The notes below the pieces were generated by a model that ran no database searches, was not told the origin of the DNA, and worked only from the letters and a program-made list of their open reading frames with translations. The position numbers and the translations under genes were made by a program. This document shows positions 44,453 through 54,491 of a stretch of DNA of 64,000 nucleotides, in pieces. Position 1 is the stretch's first letter, and each line of letters starts with the position of its first letter. This DNA is from Cladophialophora immunda (Eukaryota; Ascomycota; Eurotiomycetes; Chaetothyriales; Herpotrichiellaceae): positions 4,836,001 to 4,900,000 of the forward strand of contig NW_015622541.1 of NCBI RefSeq assembly GCF_000835495.1. Direction: 5' to 3'.

Positions 44453-46577
44453 ATGGAGTGCCTACATTCCGGTATGTCAACACCGGTAGACCTTGGAGAC
44501 GTAAGGACAGCCACTGAGCATCTCGCCGTCTCCTCGGGGAATGTTCAGCTGCTTGCAGTCACCCATAAGGAGGGTATTGAGAATCAATATCCTCTCCCAG
44601 GAGTGGACACTGTGGGAGGACAGTTACCCCATTTTCCTATTCCAGTATTGAAGCTCGGCTCCAACGATGGAACAAATGGTGCATTGGCTTCGAAAAGAAA
44701 ACGACATCCTCTCAAGCCACATCGATCCAAGCACTTGGGGAACCCAGACCGTCCATACCTCCATCATCCAAAATACCTCGAATACAGATCTCGACCGAGG
44801 CAGGACATTGGGAAAGATGGCAAACCGATTTGGCCGGACAATATCGAGGCTGCCTTTCAGGACGGTGGGTCAAATTCAGGCCTGTAGTGGTTGGGTCAAG
44901 ACTGACGAGCAACAGCGCTTGTGCACATCAAGCCGATGGGTCGAAAGAAATGCTCACAACGAGGAAAGCCTTATGGACGAAACATGCTCATTGCCGAGTG
45001 GATATACCGAGCAACCGGTCAGAAGCGAGAACGGAAACAGGTCTCCAGTCACATACAGGTCCTCGACAGATTTCTCCAAGGCATTCCAGAATGTACGTCG
45101 ACTGGTGTCTTGTACACAAGGGATCCTAGCTTATCTTATTCCAGGGGACCGGTTGATCAAGCCTGGCGATGACGACGATACCAGTCCTTCGGAGGGTCAC
45201 AAGTTTTACCACAACTCTATCGAGCACATGGTCAACGAGCAAAAGGCAAGAAGCAAAGCTAGGCTGCACAGCGATGGCATCTGGGAGGACGAGCTCGAGG
45301 GTCACCAAGATCCATTCGTCAATGGAACCCTAGCAGGTGACTTGGCTGTTGTGCCGCGCGTTGAACGACTGAATTTTGAGATGTGGGTAAGCTCACCCGT
45401 TGACCACGAGACTGCTTTGCACTGCTATACCGGACTGAAACCTACAAAACTCATGCCGTTTCCCCTGGAAGAACTTGGCGGGTGGCGACTGTCATTTCCG
45501 CACCTGAAGTCCCTGGTTGATCACGGAAAGCGCCTCGACAACTGCGACCTTATCCTCCTCAATGCCAGCTTCAAATTGATGGACGATTTCCCACCGCGAC
45601 ACTCCAAGCTAGGCATTTGCTTCGAACTCAAGTATCCAGATCCAACTTGGAAAAGTCTCCAGCAAGACGCGAAGCTCAACAGGTGGTCTTGCGTCACCTA
45701 CATGTACCGTGAAGGTGTGCTCATCACCGAGCCTACTCGTGAGGAGTGCCAGACCCAAGACCACTGGAAGGTTCGACCGTTCTTCCAGTCGAAGTGGTGG
45801 GCGTCGACGTTCACCTCTCTCACGGAGGCGAGAAAAGTGGCCGAAGATTCCAAGGATCACGAGGCCATCGAGATCGCCAACGAGCAATCCCGCAGTTTCT
45901 TCCGCGGCCTCTCGATCATGCAGGAAATATATATTGTTCGCCCCTCCACCGAGAGCCACTTCGGCGACGGCGCGAAACGGGAGTCGCGAAAGAGGACGGC
46001 GATCCTGCTCTGGCAATTTTCCCAAGCAACAGCTGACAGCGTCGGAGCCACGACCTGGCAGAACCTGATTCCTCCCCCGGATCGGCTGGCAACGAACAGC
46101 CCGTTCCCGCACGGCGTGGAGATGAGCCTCCCGCCGCTCTCAATGGATTCCATTGTCGACTGTTCACCTGGCGTCGGGTCGTTCGAAAGCAATAGCCACT
46201 TCCAGCCCGAGCACGGCATGTCCTACGACCTGTACCCCGACGCAATGGACGAGGAACTGTGTCAGGATGGATTTATGGCCCTGAAGCACGACCCGATCCA
46301 CGATTTCGGCCACTTGCAGTCCTCCTTCGACGTGGGCTCGAACCATGAGTTCACTAGTCTCGAACCCTCCATTCACGACACATTCGGTCTCCCGCACGCC
46401 AGTCTGCCCCCGTGGTCCCCACAAGTCGACGAGCAGGATGAGGCACTGCGCCACGCCTTGCTGGCCGCATCGGGCATGGACCTCGACGCCGGAGCGCCTC
46501 CGCCACACGCGTCGCCCGCGCCGCGGCCGCAGCAGGAGTACCAAAGCCATGCCGACACAGAGAGTCACGCACTGTAG
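44453..46577 (+). CDS. abaA: AbaA-like TEA/ATTS-domain conidiation transcription factor
   Basis: TEA-domain regulator of the BrlA-AbaA-WetA conidiation pathway, needed for phialide function. Exons join(44453..44864, 44916..45092, 45145..46577) give 673 residues; the two introns (51 and 52 bp) lie within and just after the TEA domain. The TEA domain is assembled across exons: [48 protein letters not shown] and [15 protein letters not shown], all strongly conserved with AbaA. Further AbaA-specific blocks are [23 protein letters not shown] and [15 protein letters not shown]. The C-terminus is acidic and Pro/His-rich. An earlier in-frame ATG at 44312 is possible and would add 47 residues. Sequence is clearly AbaA-like but divergent from Aspergillus nidulans, so the host is probably not a close relative of it. 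Confidence 0.88.
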
Positions 46578-47329
46578 CAATTCTCGCCATTCTGGAAACT
46601 GCCGAAGCACCTTCATGCTGTCTAATCATGGCCTGCACCCAACTCTTAAAGGGACAGGTCATAGCCAATATCCGTCCTGGTTGAGGATTGCGATCCAGTT
46701 ATTTCCGCCTATCACCAACAATGATGACAGTGAGGGGCTCGAGGGAGGAAATGTCTAGGGAGGCAGGTTAGGGATGGTTGGCCCACTGCATTCCGATCGG
46801 ACCACGATCGTTTCAATCGTCCCTGGCTTTGAGGGATACACGGTTTTTCAGATCTTGACACTGTTATTGGTTGAGCAGAGATGGCCCTGAGAGATTAATG
46901 TTATTCATGTCATTTTATGCCGCGCTATACCAGGTGCCTCTTTAAAGCTTCATCTAATTCTAACTCCTTTTTGTGGCACCCCCCCCCCCCCCCAACGATC
47001 GCTTTTTATATTGTGGACGCAGCGAGCTCGACTAGCTTGGCCTGGTGCTGGTGGTCTTACCAAGAAACGTGCACTCTCTGAACGCAACCTTATTTGGCGC
47101 CGCGTAGTGGAGCCGAGTGCTACTCGTATAACTGATCCATACCCAAGTCCTGCCTCCGAGTCAAGCCTACTAATATTACAGAACCGAATCTCCATATCAT
47201 GACTCGGCGTCTGAATCTTTACTAGAAATCAATAACCTCATCATCGCCCGACCTTGAAAGCCCGCGCTGATCTGGAAAACGTTGCATTGAAACTAAAGTA
47301 CACAGAGGCTATCTCGACACAGGACACAA
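46578..47329. other. intergenic region between abaA and the T5orf172 gene
   Basis: About 750 bp between convergent genes, with a 16-base C homopolymer (46979-46994). No gene is seen. Confidence 0.5.
46979..46994. repeat. poly(C)16 tract
   Basis: Sixteen consecutive C bases in non-coding DNA. The length may be inexact in any assembly. Confidence 0.85.
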
Positions 47330-48643
47330 TTACCTCCTCGACCTCGATGACAAACCGACCGTAGCCCCAGAACTTCTTCGCACTGCGATATTGATTGACT
47401 TTCTCCCTGACTTGGGATCCTGCAAGGATTCGAAATCGATGGAGAGGTCCCTGAAGAACACGCGGCTGGACTTCCAGCCCTCCGCAAGGGCCAATTTGCT
47501 AATTGCCGCCGCCAGTCCGGAATCCTCGAGCTCTGCAACGGACACGTGTTCTCTGCCGTCCTCATCCTCTAGGTCATTTCCTTCTTCGTCCTCTTCTTTC
47601 ACGGCAGCATTCTCATCCTCTTCGCTGTTGTCCTCCTGCCGTTTCTTGCTTCTCAACCGAGAAGAAGAATTGGTTTTCGCCGCCTTGGCTGAAGAGCGCG
47701 TTACGGGCTTTGGTGGCTTTGAAGGCGTCTCCGGAGGCGACGGGCTTTGATCCCAAGTTGACGACCCCTTCGGTGGTGCCGACTCTGGACGTCTCGGCAG
47801 CGCAGGTTCTGATAGATCCCTTTGACGTACTTTACGGGTGGCCGATGACGTCTGGGGAACAGCAGGGCTGCCATTGGGTGTTTTTTGGGGTGTTCTCTTT
47901 TTCGATGCAAACCGCAAGGTCCCGTTTTGGAGAAGCTGTACTGGGTGTTCTGCCAAAGACGTTAACATTGGGGCGCGTGAGAGTGAGTTACGCCATCTCC
48001 AGGCAAGTTGGGACTCGACGTCGTTGAGGAAAAATTCAAACCAGTCCATGGGTTCATCGGAATCTTGACTCCGCTCGAAAATATCCAAGGCTTCTTTCCA
48101 GTTGTCTTTCAATGAACCCGTTTCGCCTTCTATCAAATAAGGCTCCTTGAGAAGCCATGTCGTCACAACGTCGATTGTTGATATGGCAAAGCCAAGTCCA
48201 CAGTCAAAGTATTCCTTGTGTTTATTTATGCACCTAGTACATTCCACCTCCTTGTTCCATTGGGAAAGTAGGCCATGGACTATTTTTTCAGCTCTGAATG
48301 CCCCTCTGAAATTTGGCGTTTCGAATATTCTCCCGGGATCAAACTTGCATTTTGCCATATCGGTGGGTCGATCTAGACTGCTAATACCGCCGTATCCAAC
48401 TTTCACGAGTCCGTTTGTTCGATTGTGGGTTGCATAGATATAGCCCTCATTAGCGGCTGTCGCACACAGAGTCGCCCTGATGCCACGGATCACTGCCGTG
48501 GTTTTTTTCTTCTGCTTTCTTTGAAGTGCGGCCTGTTCCAGAAGTGCCGTCTGGGATCCTGCCGACCTGTCCGGCGTCTGAGGTACTCCATTAACCAACA
48601 AGTTGTTGTTGGCAGCAGTTGGCCTTATATGTACTGGTAGCAT
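47330..48643 (-). CDS. T5orf172 (GIY-YIG superfamily) domain protein
   Basis: A 437-residue intronless protein of unknown function. Residues about 60-165 form a T5orf172/MUG113-type domain of the GIY-YIG nuclease superfamily: the strand GYIYATH, a KVGYGGISSLDRP segment (Lys-Val-Gly then Arg), an ETPNFRGAFRAEKIVHGLL helix with the conserved glutamate, and an HKEYFDC ending. Whether it cuts DNA is unknown; in fungi these domains are widespread and mostly uncharacterised. The C-terminal half is disordered and charged, with repeated Ser/Pro/Lys and an acidic EEDENAAVKEEDEE patch, so likely nuclear. The ATG at 48641-48643 is the first of the frame. An abutting upstream frame (48649-49035) has no family signal. 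Confidence 0.82.
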   Translation of the reverse strand: MLPVHIRPTAANNNLLVNGVPQTPDRSAGSQTALLEQAALQRKQKKKTTAVIRGIRATLCATAANEGYIYATHNRTNGLVKVGYGGISSLDRPTDMAKCKFDPGRIFETPNFRGAFRAEKIVHGLLSQWNKEVECTRCINKHKEYFDCGLGFAISTIDVVTTWLLKEPYLIEGETGSLKDNWKEALDIFERSQDSDEPMDWFEFFLNDVESQLAWRWRNSLSRAPMLTSLAEHPVQLLQNGTLRFASKKRTPQKTPNGSPAVPQTSSATRKVRQRDLSEPALPRRPESAPPKGSSTWDQSPSPPETPSKPPKPVTRSSAKAAKTNSSSRLRSKKRQEDNSEEDENAAVKEEDEEGNDLEDEDGREHVSVAELEDSGLAAAISKLALAEGWKSSRVFFRDLSIDFESLQDPKSGRKSINIAVRRSSGATVGLSSRSRR

Positions 48644-51600
48644 TTGGATTATAGCTGATGAAAATGTTGGGGTCCGTTAGATGTCTCTACCCAGTTTCCG
48701 ATCGGCTTGAAGTGAAAACTGGTAAGCCGGAGGACACACCCCGTCTTGCAGTTCTTCAGACTGATGAGGGGATTGAGGGATTGAGGCCAATTCTTGTCCC
48801 AGTGGTGATTGATGGAGACGTGAACGTATAACCCAATTGGCGTAGAGGGTCTGGAAAGTCTGAAGAAGACGTTGTCGTCCGTGTGACTATACAGGAAAGC
48901 GTTGACTAGAAGAGACTCGAGATGGTCAAGACAGAGGGCGACAGTCCGCACTTGGATTTGGCTTGCCTGATATAATATCGCTCGAACCACTAGCCATGGG
49001 GGGAGCCAGGGCGCTTTGGTCATGTCGCAGTGCATGGGTGCCGTACTGTATGAAAGTCGAAGGCTGGTATCGGGGCGGTGCCGACCTTCAAAAGCAGATA
49101 GCCCCCAGCCGGAGGCGCACTTCTTTCTGAGACACAGCCTAGACGTTAGCTTTATCTAAGTAGCCTACGTACCTTGCACAGAAGCCGAACCATACTGTCC
49201 TTAGCAGATTGCACCGGGTACACCGGTCTCCTGGATGTACGGGGTACTGGGAGTTGGGAGTTGTCCGCAATAGTTTAAGGACTTTTTGCAGGATGGATAC
49301 CGGTGAGGTGCACTGCCTGTGCATGCACTCTCAGAGACGAAATTGACCACTTCCTCCTTGAGCTTGACAGATGACCACAGGTCCCAGTAGCTGCATTGTT
49401 AGCCGCCTCGAAGTCTGCAGCCACATGCAACCCAGGAGTAATTTAGCGTAGACGTAGCGCCAGGAAATGGCGACTGGCATGGACGGTCGGGGTTTTTGTT
49501 TCAGCCACCTTCCTTCTCCCTTCTCCCTTGCTCACCTGGTGCCTTCCCAGTTACGCTGGGGTGCGTGTATTTGGTCACTTGGGTGTGGTAGACAGGTACG
49601 AGGTAGGTAGCAAGGGTTCTTCGCTTGGGGTTAAACTCCCTCAAGGTCAATGCTAAGCGCCAGCTTGGCAAGGCAGACTTACCTACCCCCACAGCACAAT
49701 CTCGACCCAGGCTTTAGCTTTGGTCCAGGTTACAGATCAACGGGGAGTTGAGATTCCGCGGCCATTGTCCTTTTGGCGAAAGCCTAGCGACAGGTTTTGG
49801 CGGGAGAGCTCGAGGAAGCTACCATCTGTACGAGGTGTGTATCCGAATAGCCGACGAGCAGCATAAATCAGGACATGTACCTCGCACTGGTAGCGAGAAA
49901 TAACCCGCTGTCTCCTTTGTGGTCCCATGACTGCAATCCCTTGAAATCAAGTGCGTACCTATCATCGAGGGTTTCAAGGTCATTTTACAGCCTGGCGATC
50001 ACTATCACAGTATCTAACCCACCGTATTCGTGATTCTTCTTCCTTGCCTTTGCTTAGTCAGGAGAGAACAGTAGAAGGAAGCTACGGGCTTGAAAGACGC
50101 CTGTCTCAATGCTCAAAACGCTCCAAGCAAGTACCGGCATCGGCCGGATCGGCTTGGGGCTCGGTTACCGGGTGGAAGTGGGAGGTTGAGGTAGTAGACA
50201 ATCCTCACCCTCCTACGATTGTACCCATACTCCTCGGTCAATTCAGCGAGGGACGTCTGCAATTGCGTTCTAAGCCTAAGCATAAATGGAATGATAGATA
50301 CCCGCTTTCGACCAGCGCACTCAGTGGTAGAGTCCAGACATCTAGGAACAAATGTCCTCAGAATATGGAAAATGTCTCGGGAGCGTAGATGTGAGTGCAC
50401 AAGGTGAGGATGGGATTGACACTGTACTGAAGCTATCTGCTTTCGCACAGGCGCCATGGGCCCCCTTATTTGGGTGTGTGTTGTCTTTCAAGGTGGCTGG
50501 CACTGTCGGGACCCCTTACAATAAGATCCTGTTTGTGATCCTGATTCACTCCCTGATCGGACTCAATATAGTCTTTTACATGGAGCACAGCCGCCGTGAC
50601 CAGGAAGCATGTGATGGAGCGTCGGCAAGGCCCGACGGAGCACAGGGCTGTCGAGGAAGCCACGATGGCTACTTGCCAGTTTCGGTGCTCGGTAATGGCC
50701 CAATCCCGTGCCTTTTCCACGCTGCTGGCTGGTGATGGCACCATTTGATCGATTATTGTGATTATTCTACGAGGTACATAAGGGACCTCCTCGCTATAAT
50801 CACACAACGGATCCGAGTACACTGCGTGTACAGGCTATTACAGCCACCTTGTTCCCTTGTTGCGTATTCACTCCAAACTCCTTGATGGGACTGAGATTTC
50901 ATCGAAACCCCTCTGGGTAGCTTACTTAACCCACGTCAAACGCCGCTTTTCGACCTCTCCAAGAACATTTTTGTTGCAATTTGATCAGAGGAGTTGGTTC
51001 AGAGCCCAAAAAAATACCCCTCGGGCGTTTGTGGATTTTCTCTATGCAAGCGGTGGAGTGGCAAATTCCATCGGCAACTCGTTGAATTACACTGCACAAG
51101 AGCAGCTGAATATATAGGTACTCAGCGTGAGAAAGACGCCAGATATCAAACGAACTTGGTCTTTAGTGACACTGATGATGTCGCCACGGGGAGTTTACAG
51201 ATCATGGGAGGGCCATCTAACACCTTCTGGTCCGATATGTTCCTCTTCTACGACAAATCAATGGGCATCCACTTACCGGACTTCGTCGCGTTATCGAAGT
51301 GACAGACTAAATATTGTAGAACATATAGAACATCAGGAACACAGGACGCGCGTGGTTGAAAGAGCCACTTGTGGTCCCTAAAAACAGGAATACGGAAAGC
51401 ATACTCTCTACTGTGCAGGCTATGGAGTTCTGGCCAATATAAGGATGGGTATCTGGGCAAGAAACGTGATAAAGGACCCAAGACGACGGGGGAGATCACA
51501 TCTCCAGGAGGTCAAGACATTGAAACAACAGCATTGATTGGCTATATGAATCTCAAATCACCACATGCGTCCAGCAGTCTCGTGGACACCGCGACTTTCA

Positions 51601-51782
51601 TGGCAGGACACGGGTCATTGGCAATCCCCCTAAGTCTCTGACCTCTCGCAAACAACATCCACACCAAGAGAGACTTGCTCGGTCCGTGGATGGGACAGCG
51701 TCAGGGAGACCAACAAATCCCCGCTCAGCACCGAAAAGAATGGTCGAAGTCCTTTGTGGGTCGAGGCTTCACGAATTGTGGT
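48644..51782. other. gene-poor region, 3.1 kb
   Basis: No gene is supported here. The longest frames (128 codons at 48649-49035 minus; 145 at 49951-50388 plus) show no motifs. No transposase, long repeat or clear tRNA is visible. It includes the T5orf172 promoter and the metallothionein 3' side. Confidence 0.45.
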
Positions 51783-51923
51783 TTAATGCTGTGTGGCCAA
51801 CGTCAGCACACTGGCTTTCCAAGAGGCTCTGCTTCAGAGGTATCGACTTACTCCGCAGGAGGTGCATTTGCAGCCAGGGCCGCAGTTGCAGCTGCTGGGG
51901 CCGGAACAAGTGCAGGGACCCAT
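51783..51923 (-). CDS. copper metallothionein, 25 residues
   Basis: A tiny Cys-rich cytosolic copper chelator, very like the Neurospora crassa copper metallothionein. Exons are complement(51783..51788, 51852..51923) with a 63-bp intron (GTAAGT donor, CTGAC branch-like site, CACAG acceptor). The product is 24 residues from exon 1 plus one histidine. Seven cysteines sit in CxC pairs (CTC, CNC, CKC) plus a lone one near the end. The block SSCNCGPGC matches the Neurospora pattern position by position. The ATG at 51921-51923 has a good CACC context. The frame is open upstream, so length-based gene finders could mis-start or miss it. It lies 889 bp from a copper-binding BIM1-like gene on the same strand, which strengthens the call. 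Confidence 0.88.
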
Positions 51924-52812
51924 GGTGGAGATGGTTGTTGTTGGTGATGAAAAACTTTTGTGTTGGTTATAGGGTTGTTTGTGATCCGAGGTCGATGGGA
52001 TACAGACCGGAGAAGATTCAGTGAGTCGATGAGAATGGAGAAAACGAAGCCACGGAGAACCGAGGGGACCACCAATACTTATACAACAAACAGAAGCAAG
52101 TCGAGTCGGCCAGCACAGCGCCCTGCGTGCTTTCTGCGTTTTTTCAAACCAATCAAGGCAGAACGCAGTGTGCCGTTCTACGTTGCCTGGACGAACCAGA
52201 TCGACCCGAATCGAAGGGCAAAGGGAGGCGGCCAACCAGCACGAAGTGACCGTCCTGGCAAAACCGGCTCTCGGCTTTGGTAGACGGGGTAGGAGGAAGG
52301 CGGCGTGGGGTCTGGGCGTGGTTGTGGTGAGCGATCTTTGCGTCTTCGACATCCTGTCAGCAGGCGTGGTGGTTTGTCTGATGGTGGAGTTAGCCGGACC
52401 AGCGCAGCTGCGCCTTCATTGGTCCAAGATCAGGGTTTCAGGGGGTCAAGGTTTACGCACAATGGACTCAGGGGCTCGGCACCGCGCACAAACGGCTCAG
52501 GGTTCACGAAAGGCTCGGATCGAGGTGATTCACGCCCCGTGGTGCTGGACGAAGGCGACGACGGAGAGGCCATGAGTATCTGTGTGCATCTCTATTGACA
52601 AGAAGCCGAGACAAGAAAGCGCTATGAACGAGCAAGACATGGTGGATGACCACAAGAGAGCTATCACCTCGACGGTGAAGGAGAACAGGCACGACAAATC
52701 ATCTCACATGCGTCTGGGCTTTTGTTCGTCTAAGTGTATTCATACATCTCTTCCCAACTCAGGAGGCTGTATCCCTCTGCAAACCGGCTAATGGGACAGT
52801 CGTGATCTGCGC
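51924..52812. other. metallothionein promoter region
   Basis: About 890 bp between the metallothionein start and the BIM1-like stop. No TGCTCA core is seen. One sequence on the minus strand near 52232-52246 fits the loose Ace1/Cuf1 pattern (HTHNNGCTGD), which is weak evidence. Confidence 0.4.
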
Positions 52813-53578
52813 TTACAAAAAGAATGGAACAGCAAGACCGGCGGCAGCGATGAGGCCTTGGACCAATTGAGGCCCGTTCGTTGGGGCAGCCAGACCAGCT
52901 GAGCTGGACGAGGCGGCGCTTCCCGAGGCGGTGGCAGACGCTGATGGGGAGGAAGTCGCTGACATGGTTCCCGAGGCTGAAGATGACGAGCTGGTGTCGA
53001 AGTTATTCTGGTTGGTGAGGGTTGCCGTCAACCCAGTCACATTTGTGCAGCTGGAGCTGACCGTTGAGTTGACGCCGGTGACGAAGTTGACGGCTGCGCA
53101 CTGTGAGGTTCGATGTGTCAACACACTTTGCCCGGGACGAACGACGCGATGGATTTTTTCTTTCGGTTATTCAGCTTACCTGGTACAGAACACCGTCGGG
53201 CCCGTTCTGGATGACTTGGATAACGCCCTTGTTGCCGGCAAAATCCGCCGGGGCGACGAGTTGCGGCAGGCAGAATTGACCCAGCCCCGTCTCTGAGACG
53301 ACGGGGAGCAAGTTGGTCCAGTTGAAGGGTGCCTTCTGGTCGAGGGTGACGCGGAAGAGCCAGTCGGCGGCGGGATGGGTGCTCAGCATGGACACTGGGA
53401 AGCCGCCGACAGGGATAGAGTCGTCGGTGCTGTTGAAGACCACGTCGAAGCCGCCACAGGGCGCCGTCGATTCAATGTCATCGTCGAAGCCGAGGGACTG
53501 GGGGTACTGGAGGATGAAGTGGGCGGAGGTGCAGAGAGCCCAGGCGGACAGGAGAGAGAGATGAGGGAGGAAATGCAT
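52813..53578 (-). CDS. BIM1-like (X325) GPI-type copper-binding protein 1
   Basis: Secreted LPMO-like protein of the X325/BIM1 family, which binds copper and in Cryptococcus helps copper uptake rather than cutting polysaccharide. Exons are complement(52813..53100, 53180..53578), 228 residues. A signal peptide of about 19 residues ends so that the mature protein starts HFILQYP; the N-terminal histidine is the first ligand of the copper brace. A second histidine lies in STHPAADW. Cysteines in TAPCGGF, QFCLP, QCAAVN and SSCTNVTG fit the two family disulphides. A Ser/Ala/Thr-rich stalk and a hydrophobic tail (LIAAAGLAVPFFL) indicate a GPI anchor. It is transcribed away from the metalloreductase over a 913-bp promoter with four TGCTCA cores. 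Confidence 0.9.
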
Positions 53579-53674
53579 TTCTCTGAGAGGGTGGAGGGTG
53601 AGAGCAAGAGGCAGCAGCTGGTGGAATGTATGAAGGGAGGCAAGAAGTGATGGCCAAGCGATGCGGCTCTCTGT

Positions 53675-53708
53675 GGTCTGCGGTCTGCGGTCTGCGGTCT
53701 GCGGTCTG
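53675..53708. repeat. 7-bp tandem repeat in promoter
   Basis: The unit GGTCTGC occurs four times plus a near-complete fifth, about 100 bp upstream of the BIM1-like 1 start. Confidence 0.9.
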
Positions 53709-53891
53709 TTGTCGGTGTCTGGCTCTTTTTCTTTGGTTTTTCTTTTCCGTCGAACTCTGCTCGGCGCCCTCGCCCTCTATATTGACCTTGGGGAGCAGCC
53801 AGAGATTATGATTCCACGCGTTGGTGCTCCAGCTTCACCTCACCGTTTCCTCACTTGTGTCTTGCCCCCCGTTGCATGGCGCTAGTCGCGG

Positions 53892-53902
53892 TGAGCAAGT
53901 TT
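53892..53902 (-). promoter_or_regulatory. copper-response-like element AAACTTGCTCA
   Basis: The same 11-mer recurs at 56794-56804 upstream of the second BIM1-like gene. It contains the TTGCTCA core of Mac1-type elements. Confidence 0.55.
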
Positions 53903-53986
53903 CGCAGGTGGGGCCCTCGAAGACGAGCAGGTTTTCCAGCCAATCACGTGCCGAGGGGCCCTGCGCTGAGCGGTCGTGGGCCACAG

Positions 53987-53992
53987 TGAGCA
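53987..53992 (-). promoter_or_regulatory. TGCTCA core
   Basis: Reads CTGCTCAC on the minus strand. It is one of four cores in this promoter. Confidence 0.4.
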
Positions 53993-54139
53993 GACGCCAG
54001 CGAGCAGCAGCTTCACCAAGCACGCAACTCTCTCGACGCTCATCCCTTTATTAGTTGCGCTCCATCTCACCCACTGCATCCCACCGCCATGCCGCTGCCG
54101 ACCTGCTCCTCCCCCTCCGCTTCGGATACGAGTCCAAAC

Positions 54140-54145
54140 TGCTCA
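54140..54145 (+). promoter_or_regulatory. TGCTCA core
   Basis: Reads AAACTGCTCAG, one base shorter than the shared AAACTTGCTCA 11-mer. Confidence 0.4.
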
Positions 54146-54181
54146 GCAGCGCGCGCGCCGGGGGATCGCCGCCCTTTTTCT

Positions 54182-54187
54182 TGCTCA
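54182..54187 (+). promoter_or_regulatory. TGCTCA core
   Basis: Reads TTTTTCTTGCTCAC, with a T-rich 5' flank as in Mac1 elements, about 305 bp upstream of the reductase ATG. Confidence 0.45.
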
Positions 54188-54491
54188 CTTCTCCGTCTCG
54201 TCAACCGCGCTGGACCGGACGAGCACGTTTCCCATGTTTCGGATACCAACGCCTCTCTCACTGTGTCTATTCTTACCCCATGCGCCTGGAACCATGATGA
54301 CACAGATGGACTAAAAAGGACTCCGTAATCTTCTTTGTACCTACTGTGCAGTCGTTTCCCGACACCTAACTACATACTTTGATATCTGCGGCCGCCATCT
54401 TTCGTCCCTTGACTGACGAGGCGTTTCTCTGCACACCAACGACCGGCCAACCACTACTACCACCACCACCACCGCAAATTCAAGCGCCAAC

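Larger units (their letters stand above)
53579..54491. promoter_or_regulatory. divergent promoter, BIM1-like 1 / metalloreductase
   Basis: 913 bp between opposite starts. TGCTCA (either strand) occurs at 53892-53897, 53987-53992, 54140-54145 and 54182-54187; about 0.4 would be expected by chance at even base composition. The core matches yeast Mac1/Aspergillus MacA copper-response elements (TTTGCTCA, TGTGCTCA). Confidence 0.6.

Noticed and set aside
48649..49035. 128-codon minus-strand frame with ATG, just upstream of the T5orf172 gene
   Set aside because: No motif, targeting signal or family resemblance; could be chance or a leader region.
50305..50345. tRNA-like D-arm (GCGCACTCAGTGGTAGAGT)
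   Set aside because: No B-box (GGTTCGANNCC), acceptor stem or anticodon arm could be paired around it.
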